Shown piece by piece: positions 58,481-64,000 of a stretch of 64,000 nucleotides of DNA (position 1 is its first letter; the number at the start of each line of letters is the position of its first letter). The position numbers and the translations under genes are program-made. Origin of the DNA: Psychromonas sp. SP041. Its GTDB lineage: Bacteria > Pseudomonadota > Gammaproteobacteria > Enterobacterales > Psychromonadaceae. Below the pieces are notes generated by a model, which ran no database searches, was not told where the DNA came from, and saw nothing but the letters and a program-made list of their open reading frames with translations. The stretch is from contig NZ_CBRF02000022.1 of NCBI RefSeq assembly GCF_000470315.2, positions 18,607 through 82,606 of the forward strand, in the 5' to 3' direction.

Positions 58481-60190
58481 ATGAATATACTCATTGTTGA
58501 TGATGATATAATCGATAGAGAGACGATTGTAAGGGCATTAAGTCGTAGCGAGATTCTATGTAATATTACACAAGTTGATATGGTAGATAGAGCACTTGAA
58601 GTATTAGCTCATACTGTATTTGATGTTGTGTTACTCGATTATAACTTACCACAACGTAACGGTATCGAACTGTTAATTGAATTAAAAAGCATGCCAGCTA
58701 AAGAAAGTACCGTTGTTATTATGATGAGTACCTCTAAAGAAGATGAATTAGCAATCAGTAGTATTAATGCAGGGGCACAAGACTTCTTAGTTAAAACTGA
58801 AATCAATGCCTTTAGATTACAAAGAGCAATTGCTAATGCTCAAGTACGTGTTTCCTTAGAAAAAGAGCTACTTCGTAGTCATCAGCGAACCAAAGAACTT
58901 GCAGAACGAGATAATTTAACCGGTTTAGCTAACCGCTATTATTTTGATGAGTCTTTATGTCACGAAATAAAAAAACAACAAAGAGAGCAGAGTAAGCTCG
59001 CCTTGCTATTAATAGATTTAGATTATTTTAAATTCGTTAACGATAACTACGGACACGATATAGGTGATCAGTTATTAATTGCAGTGACAAAACGTATTAC
59101 CAGTTGTTTACGTGGCAGTGAACTATTTGCACGTTTAGGCGGAGACGAATTTGCCATCACTCTTACTAATTTAGAATCATCCTTTGGAGCCAGTGCCGTT
59201 GCAAAACGCATCATAGAGGCACTACAAAAACCTTTTGAAATAGGTTCTCATGTCATCTCTTCAGGGGCGAGTATCGGTATCGCATTATGCCCAAGTGACA
59301 GCACCAACGTAAAAGAGCTCTTTAAATATGCAGATATTGCGATGTATCGTTCTAAAAGTGATGGTCGTAGTCAATTTTGTTTTTTCGAAAAAAAAATGCA
59401 AGAAATATTTTTAGAAAACTTCTTAATTGAAAATCAATTACGAAGTGCACTAACAAACAATGACTTTTACTTACTCTATCAACCTGTGATTGGCTCAAAA
59501 AACGGTAACATAACCGGTGTTGAAGCATTGATACGTTTTGATGTTGAAGGCATTAGCCAACGACCTGATATATTCATTCCCGTCGCTGAAAAATCGAGAT
59601 TAATTATAGATATCGGACGTTGGGTTATAACAGAAGCGGTTAAACAGTTGAGTGCTTGGCAGAGAATACAAGGCTCAACATTGACTATGTCGATCAACTT
59701 ATCCTCAATCCAATTAACCGACGAAGGGTTAATTGAGTATATAAAATTGATATTAAAGACGCACAATGTAGATGCTTCACAAATTGAGTTTGAATTAACT
59801 GAAACCGCTTTATTAGTGGAACAAGAAAACAGCACTAAAATGATTCAAAGTATTAGTAATTTAGGATGTAAAATTTCATTAGATGATTTTGGAACAGGCT
59901 TTTCTTCTATCTCTCATTTGCACCGCTTTCCAATTAATACAGTTAAAGTCGATAAAAGCCTAATGCCAAGCGCTTTACCTAAGGATAATACTAAACCTTT
60001 TTTAACGGGCTTAGTGGTTATGATTCAGTCCTTAGAGCTAGATGTTATTGCTGAGGGTATTGAAACGGAAATCGATCTCAACCTCTGCATAAAGCTAGGT
60101 GTTGATAAAATGCAAGGTTATTACTTTGATAAACCGCTTTCAGTAAACGAGTTAGAAAGTCGTTATTTTTTAGAAGTTTTATCCCTTTAA
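58481..60190 (+). CDS. Response regulator with GGDEF and EAL domains
   Basis: This 569-residue protein has a receiver domain (about residues 1-120: ILIVDDDIIDRETIVRAL, phospho-Asp in VVLLDYNLPQRNG near 53, Lys in FLVKTEI). A GGDEF domain follows (about 145-300; RDNLTGLANRYYFD, LLLIDLDYFKFVNDNYGHDIGDQLL, RLGGDEFAITL) with the signature intact. The EAL domain covers about 315-565 (GVEALIRFD, INLSSIQL, FELTETALL, LDDFGTGFSSISHLHRFPINTVKVDKS, VIAEGIET). Both c-di-GMP synthesis and breakdown are possible; phosphorylation probably tips the balance. It ends the kinase operon. Confidence 0.93.
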   Translation: MNILIVDDDIIDRETIVRALSRSEILCNITQVDMVDRALEVLAHTVFDVVLLDYNLPQRNGIELLIELKSMPAKESTVVIMMSTSKEDELAISSINAGAQDFLVKTEINAFRLQRAIANAQVRVSLEKELLRSHQRTKELAERDNLTGLANRYYFDESLCHEIKKQQREQSKLALLLIDLDYFKFVNDNYGHDIGDQLLIAVTKRITSCLRGSELFARLGGDEFAITLTNLESSFGASAVAKRIIEALQKPFEIGSHVISSGASIGIALCPSDSTNVKELFKYADIAMYRSKSDGRSQFCFFEKKMQEIFLENFLIENQLRSALTNNDFYLLYQPVIGSKNGNITGVEALIRFDVEGISQRPDIFIPVAEKSRLIIDIGRWVITEAVKQLSAWQRIQGSTLTMSINLSSIQLTDEGLIEYIKLILKTHNVDASQIEFELTETALLVEQENSTKMIQSISNLGCKISLDDFGTGFSSISHLHRFPINTVKVDKSLMPSALPKDNTKPFLTGLVVMIQSLELDVIAEGIETEIDLNLCIKLGVDKMQGYYFDKPLSVNELESRYFLEVLSL

Positions 60191-60548
60191 ATGAAACACG
60201 GTCGTCACTAACAAGATGGCATTAATCAAGGTTGCTATCATTTTATTAAAAACAGGAAATAGCAGCTGTATTGAATATTGCTTTAAAGCACTTAAATTCA
60301 ATACTTAACCTCAATTTAGGTTAATGAAAGCGGAATTAGATTTAACATAATAAGGTTATATTTTTTACTATATAGTGCCGTTAGTTTTGCGTAGTTCAAG
60401 GCAAATTATCTCTCAATAACAGGTTATTGAGAGATAATTTAACGCAGAAATTCGTGGAAATAATGGTGTAGTATCGCTTTGCTTATCCAGAACTGAGGTT
60501 ACTTAATTAACCATCATTTTTTAACTTCTTTATTCAAATAACTTTATT
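60191..60548. other. Intergenic region with a long palindrome
   Basis: This 358-bp gap between convergent genes holds the palindrome at 60403-60440. Nothing else was seen. Confidence 0.5.
60403..60440. repeat. Perfect 38-base palindrome
   Basis: AAATTATCTCTCAATAAC and GTTATTGAGAGATAATTT are exact inverted copies 18 bases long around AG. There is no long T run after it, so it is not a standard terminator. It may act as an RNA hairpin between the convergent transcripts or be a repeat remnant. Confidence 0.88.
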
Positions 60549-61499
60549 TTACAACCTGAGCGGTGATATCGCTTTCCAACCATCATTGCGCTTCTCTGCT
60601 AATGCAAATTTAAAAGCATAATCTAACTGCCCTGTTTTCATTCTCAAATCAGTAGCTACCAATTGCCCATCAATATTTTCTAAGCGAATAAAGCCATTAG
60701 TAAACCAGTCAAGAGAAGTTAACGCAGGAGGATAAACATCGAGTTGACCATAACCTAAATCTTGTTTTACCGATAGCTCAGAAGTACTGGTCAGTACATT
60801 CACCTCCACATTGTAATAAACACCATTATCAACCACGATAGCGCCCCACCAATTAAGACTTGGATACAGTGGTGAAATAAATATTTTATCCTGCGCAATA
60901 TTATTGACTTGCAAGACAGCCTCTACTCTTTTTTGTACCTGAGTTTGTAGGAATAAACCTAACAACAAATAACCACTACTTAGTATTAAACCGATTTGAT
61001 TAATACGCCTTGCTTTAGCTTTCTTTTCATTCTCACCATTTCGCCATAGATAAACGCAGCCAATTAACAAAGGCAAGGTATACAAAGGGTCAACTGCAAA
61101 AATAGAAGCAATAGAGAGTGGGTGAACGGCTAACGGCCAGAATAACTGTGTGCCATAACTGGTAAAGGCATCAAGCATCGGGTGAGTCACTAAAGGTAAA
61201 CAACATAACCAAAATAGACGCTGATTAGAAATAATTACTTTTGTACGTTTTCTTTTAAAGCTGAATTTTAAAAATGCAAAGCAAATAAAAGCAAAAGGGA
61301 ACAAAATAAACAATGAGTGTGAAAAACTACGATGATCTGTAAAACGTGTCACAGCATCGGTTGCAGGTAATAAAACATCTAAATCAGGTAATGTCGCAAG
61401 TACAGCACCAATAACAAGCGTACTGTGTCCCAACTGTTTATGGGCAATAACCGCAGCAATACTCGCACCTAATACAATTTGACTGACTGAATCCATCAA
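60549..61499 (-). CDS. Membrane-bound metal-dependent hydrolase (DUF457/YdjM-like)
   Basis: This 316-residue inner-membrane protein has four or five helices in its first 185 residues. The metal-dependent hydrolase motifs are ATLPDLDVLLP near residue 35, DHRSFSHSLFILF near 55 and THPMLDAFTSYG near 105, each with conserved His/Asp. The C-terminal 120 residues appear soluble. The family (YdjM/YfhP-like) includes LexA-regulated proteins, but the reaction is not known. The second codon is also Met, so the start could be 3 bases later. Confidence 0.86.
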   Translation of the reverse strand: MMDSVSQIVLGASIAAVIAHKQLGHSTLVIGAVLATLPDLDVLLPATDAVTRFTDHRSFSHSLFILFPFAFICFAFLKFSFKRKRTKVIISNQRLFWLCCLPLVTHPMLDAFTSYGTQLFWPLAVHPLSIASIFAVDPLYTLPLLIGCVYLWRNGENEKKAKARRINQIGLILSSGYLLLGLFLQTQVQKRVEAVLQVNNIAQDKIFISPLYPSLNWWGAIVVDNGVYYNVEVNVLTSTSELSVKQDLGYGQLDVYPPALTSLDWFTNGFIRLENIDGQLVATDLRMKTGQLDYAFKFALAEKRNDGWKAISPLRL

Positions 61500-61627
61500 T
61501 ATCCTTTAACCACATATATGAATATAAAAAAGCATGTGACGTGCATGTAAAAACATTTGAAATAGACTAATAATTAGCCGCTAAGAAGACCGTCCATTTT
61601 TGATAAAAATTTCAATCCTACTATGCT

Positions 61628-61675
61628 CAACTATATTCAAGTGCATCCAACTGTATTTAAGTGCATTCAACTGTC
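61628..61675. repeat. 20-bp tandem repeat (2.4 units)
   Basis: Units begin CAACT at 61628, 61648 and 61668. The first two are 17 of 20 identical (CAACTATATTCAAGTGCATC and its neighbour) and the third is partial. Confidence 0.75.
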
Positions 61676-61722
61676 GCTAATTGTCTCTATGAATTATCCC
61701 TATTAAGCTTTGCTTCTCGCAC

Positions 61723-61748
61723 AAAAAAAGCAAACCGAAGTTTGCTTT
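61723..61748 (-). terminator. Terminator of the SDR gene
   Basis: On the minus strand AAAGCAAACTTCGGTTTGCTTTTTTT has a 9-bp stem with a stable TTCG loop and a T run. Confidence 0.9.
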
Positions 61749-61821
61749 ATAAAATGAGTTAACTGCCTTTAATACTGAGCCGCTATTAAACTTTATATTA
61801 AGCTTTCTATTAAAATTCCTA

Positions 61822-62505
61822 TTAAAAGCTCCCATCAAATGGGCGTAAATCACATTCATGCGTCCATGTTGATCTAGGTTGCTCACAAAGTCCAAAATAC
61901 ACATCAGCAATATCTTCTGGCTTCATCATTTTATCGGGATCCATACTATGTAAAGAGCGGCTGTTATCGGTATCAATGATGCCATCTAATATGCTATGAA
62001 CAATATGTACACCTTGAGGTTGAAACTCACGAGCGAGTGATTGCGTTAAGCCCCTCAATGCAAACTTAGCTGAAGAGAAAGCAGAAAACTTAGCACTACC
62101 ACGTAAACTCGCGGTCGCTCCTGAAACAATAAACGTACCACTACCATTATCTACCATTGGTTGCATTAATGACTTCGCTAATACAAATGCAGATAACGCC
62201 ATGCTACGCCAACAAGCTTCAAAATCATCGCTCGTTGTTTCAGCTAAAGGTTTAATCACCAATTGAGCGGTATTATGGACAACGACTTTCGGCGTACCAT
62301 ATTCTTTTATCAAGGCGTCGATTACCGCCTTCGTTGCTTGCTCATCGGTTAAATCAACCACACGAATATCAAAATCTGTTTTTGAAGGTAACGAACGATT
62401 TAAGCCAACAACCTGATAACCACGATCTTTAAAGCGACTTAATAATGTATTCCCTAAACCAGGGCCTGCACCAGCAATTATAGCTAGAGGAAGAGATTGA
62501 GTCAT
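61822..62505 (-). CDS. Short-chain dehydrogenase/reductase, atypical active site
   Basis: This 227-residue Rossmann-fold protein has the cofactor loop IIAGAGPGLGNTLLSRF at residue 9, GLNRS after strand 2, and VHNTAQLV in place of the usual NNAG. The active-site region reads VSGATASLRGSAKFSAFSSAKFALRGL: Ser and Lys (SAK) are present, but the usual Tyr of YxxxK is Phe. A whole subfamily of bacterial SDRs is, as far as I recall, built this way, so it may be a real enzyme with altered chemistry or a non-catalytic protein. AAGGTG precedes the ATG at 62505; a Met at 62538 is less likely. The substrate is unknown. Confidence 0.88.
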   Translation of the reverse strand: MTQSLPLAIIAGAGPGLGNTLLSRFKDRGYQVVGLNRSLPSKTDFDIRVVDLTDEQATKAVIDALIKEYGTPKVVVHNTAQLVIKPLAETTSDDFEACWRSMALSAFVLAKSLMQPMVDNGSGTFIVSGATASLRGSAKFSAFSSAKFALRGLTQSLAREFQPQGVHIVHSILDGIIDTDNSRSLHSMDPDKMMKPEDIADVYFGLCEQPRSTWTHECDLRPFDGSF

Positions 62506-62915
62506 ATAACACCTTATGGATGAGTAATGGTCATTCACTTTAACTATCTACTAAAAGATAGTCCAATAGATATTGTTATCATGTTAAAAATAAAGGTTAA
62601 AAAATAACAAAAAAAAGATCAGAAAATAAAAATATCATGCTATCAAATAGCTTTATGGATAGAACATTGAATAAGCTGAATTAAGCGCTAATATTTCATT
62701 TTTAGGGATGCTTAAACGTTAATGAATGAAACTGATATTAGTGAGGTTGTTGATATTGGTAAGGATGAGTAATATTCAATAAGGTGTAACGTGTAATAAG
62801 AACATTCTACCTTTTAACAAGCTAAATAGCCTCGCAAAAGATAGAATGTAAATTATCAAATAAAGTATATGTATTTAATATGCTTCACATAAACTTCAAA
62901 TCGACTAAGTATTTT
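62506..62915. other. Intergenic, AT-rich, nothing recognised
   Basis: This 410-bp region lies between two minus-strand genes and should hold the SDR promoter. No gene or RNA was seen. Confidence 0.45.
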
Positions 62916-63341
62916 TTAATACTCGTATTTTTGCTCAATTTTTCTTTTTTCTAAAAGATACCTAGTGCTATCAATTTGCTTACTAACTAATAAGTCTTCC
63001 AAAATAACTAACTCTTTGTTTTTTTCTTTTCTTAAATAACTCTTAGTTGTATCGTAGTTGATTGACTTAGAGCCACTATAACCACTTACAGGATCCCATA
63101 AGACAGAAATAGGCCAAAATAATAAATTTACTACTCCATAGCCAGGCTCTCTAGCATAAAAAGAACCAAACCCTGGTAAAATACCTAATACAGCACCTAC
63201 CATTGGTGTTTTTTCTTCGATTAAAACACCTTCGTTTTCAAATGCTTTATATTCCCTTTCTTGCATCGAATTTAACCCGCCTGCACATCCAGATGTTATT
63301 AAAACAGCAAGAGCCAATACGGCAAATTTTACAAACTTCAT
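62916..63341 (-). CDS. Predicted lipoprotein of unknown function
   Basis: This 141-residue protein has a lipoprotein signal (KFVKFAVLALAVLITSGCAGG, lipobox ITSGC with the acylated Cys at residue 19). After it comes an acidic stretch, then a hydrophobic, Gly-rich segment (MVGAVLGILPGFGSFYAREPGYGVVNLLFWPISVLWDPVSG, about residues 47-87), then a charged helical tail (SYLRKEKNKELVILEDLLVSKQIDSTRYLLEKRKIEQKYEY). I recognise no defined family; the hydrophobic middle suggests a membrane-interacting hairpin. A ribosome site AAGGAATAT precedes the start. It stands alone. Confidence 0.82.
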   Translation of the reverse strand: MKFVKFAVLALAVLITSGCAGGLNSMQEREYKAFENEGVLIEEKTPMVGAVLGILPGFGSFYAREPGYGVVNLLFWPISVLWDPVSGYSGSKSINYDTTKSYLRKEKNKELVILEDLLVSKQIDSTRYLLEKRKIEQKYEY

Positions 63342-63753
63342 TACATATTCCTTTAAATTTACATCATCGAAGATTAACGACTAGTTCTTTATATTATTTA
63401 GATGAATAACTCATACCCTTTAAACCTTAATGCTTTAAAAAACATCAAATATTTAAGAATAAAGATCATTAAGTATCAATTTGAAATTAATGTACAAAAA
63501 CCTTTATGTACAATGAGTTAACAGTAAAAAAATAATTTTTTATTTAATAATACAACAAAAATAAAGCATTACTTAATTTGCGCACACCATACATCAAAAA
63601 ATCACATCAATCAAAAAAATATCACATAATAGGTATAAGTATAAAAGAAATTTACTTATTTTAACGGTATCAATAAAAGCGGAGAATATGACGAAAAATG
63701 CAATTATTAACTAATAATCGCTATGAATAAGAGTAAAGACCGACTAAAAGAAC
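63342..63753. other. Intergenic, very AT-rich, up to the IS4 end
   Basis: This 412-bp region lies between the lipoprotein start and the IS4-like element. It should hold the lipoprotein promoter. No gene was recognised. Confidence 0.45.
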
Positions 63754-63765
63754 AATGCCGTTCGG

Positions 63766-64000
63766 TTAAGAGATTTTAGGCTTATATCTTAACGGATATC
63801 TAGATGGAATATAGAGCACTGAACGTGAAAACGTTCGGTGTTTTCTTTTTTTGGGTAAAATAAAATGTTTAATATCTTCTCGCATAAGTTGAAGTTTTTT
63901 CGGAATGGTCCCATTACCTGATAGTGCATAGGCTCTTATTTGTGTATCTATAATACAAATGGCAGCAGTGAAACTGATCCGTGTAGGTTCAACCTTCGCT
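63766..64000 (-). CDS. IS4-family transposase, C-terminal fragment (window edge)
   Basis: The last 77 or so residues of a transposase are readable on the minus strand with no stop until 63766. Segments such as EPTRISFTAAICIID, then NGTIPKKLQLMREDIKHFILPKKRKHRTFSRSV, match the C-terminus of IS4-type DDE transposases (a typical P-x-R...PRxxK ending). The rest lies outside the window. The stop lies inside the inverted-repeat end of the element, as in IS4. A hairpin (63817-63851) lies in this coding end. Confidence 0.82.
   Translation of the reverse strand, partial: AKVEPTRISFTAAICIIDTQIRAYALSGNGTIPKKLQLMREDIKHFILPKKRKHRTFSRSVLYIPSRYPLRYKPKIS
63817..63851 (+). terminator. Terminator-like hairpin inside the IS4 end
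   Basis: CACTGAACGT and ACGTTCGGTG pair around GAAA with one G-T pair, and a T-rich run follows on the plus strand. It may block transcription entering the element from outside. Confidence 0.7.

Larger units (their letters stand above)
61500..61821. other. Intergenic region with short repeats and a terminator
   Basis: The 322-bp gap holds the 20-bp repeat at 61628-61675, a terminator at 61723-61748, and several TATTAAA(A/G)-like direct repeats at 61780-61830. Confidence 0.5.
63754..64000 (-). mobile_element. IS4-family insertion sequence, end only
   Basis: The element begins at about 63754 with AATGCCGTTCGGTTAAGAG, which resembles the end of E. coli IS4 (AATGCCGATCAGTTAAGGA, from memory). 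It continues past the window edge. It carries the 3' end of the transposase gene. Confidence 0.75.

Noticed and set aside
53862..60190. Chemoreceptor plus kinase genes as one chemosensory (che) operon
   Set aside because: There is no CheA, CheW, CheR or CheB gene, and a 615-bp gap separates the receptor from the kinase operon.
63650..63855. Small RNA ending at the hairpin 63817-63851
   Set aside because: The hairpin lies within the IS4 transposase coding end and its inverted-repeat region, so a separate RNA gene is not needed to explain it.

Overview
The window is 64 kb of low-GC (roughly 35-40%) chromosome from a marine, probably cold-adapted gammaproteobacterium. The gene content and order resemble Psychromonas, Colwellia and related Alteromonadales. 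Evidence for this includes rsmD/ftsYEX/rpoH synteny, the ygfB-pepP-ubiH-ubiI block divergent from zapA-6S RNA-ygfA followed by rpiA and serA, a monomeric isocitrate dehydrogenase, FabV as enoyl-ACP reductase, and many c-di-GMP and chemotaxis proteins. The genus is an inference. No phage, CRISPR array or obvious defence island was seen.

Layout. 1-1.3 kb: the end of an IS5-type element that has cut off the 3' part of an EamA-family exporter gene, with an Lrp/AsnC regulator diverging from it. 2-6.1 kb: an adenine-deaminase-like enzyme, an ABC exporter and a LysE-type exporter. 6.46-12.6 kb: a thiamine salvage locus under a TPP riboswitch (thiD, an ABC uptake system for a pyrimidine precursor, tenA, thiM, thiE). 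12.9-18.2 kb: a LysR regulator, a secreted protein with 16 EF-hand loops, and a BaeSR-like two-component system. 18.5-26.4 kb: housekeeping genes (icd, rluE, murI, trmA, a Tat-exported dienelactone hydrolase, pheA). 26.5-32.3 kb: rpoH, a diverged PanM-like gene, ftsX-ftsE-ftsY, and divergent rsmD-yhhL. 32.5-43.7 kb: kdsD, tRNA-Pro(GGG), fabV, ubiI-ubiH-pepP-ygfB, zapA, 6S RNA, ygfA, rpiA, serA. 43.8-49.8 kb: an accessory stretch with a Cache chemoreceptor, ohr/ohrR, MITE-like repeats and a frameshifted IS30-family element. 49.8-60.2 kb: small stress genes and then a signalling block (GGDEF-EAL protein, chemoreceptor, CHASE histidine kinase, Rcp1-like receiver, REC-GGDEF-EAL). 60.5-64 kb: a membrane metal-dependent hydrolase, an atypical SDR, a lipoprotein and the end of an IS4-family element.

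How the genes work together. The thiamine locus should import a pyrimidine precursor (ABC system), process it (TenA, ThiD), phosphorylate thiazole (ThiM) and join the two halves (ThiE). Its riboswitch should shut the first genes off when TPP is plentiful. The 56.1-60.2 kb genes read as one phosphorelay: a membrane CHASE kinase, a single-domain receiver, and a receiver-linked c-di-GMP enzyme. The ohr/ohrR pair is a self-contained organic-peroxide response with visible operators.

The least ordinary structure is a family of about 160-170 bp repeats with ATACCA ends. Full copies lie at 15.9, 43.9, 46.5 and 46.7 kb, and solo ends at 18.4 and 46.9 kb. Short tandem repeats are also frequent (7, 8, 15, 20 and 27/28 bp units). 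I found no strong candidate for a wholly new multi-gene system. The best leads are the repeat superfamily, the 16-EF-hand protein beside a BaeSR-like pair, and the CHASE-to-c-di-GMP relay.
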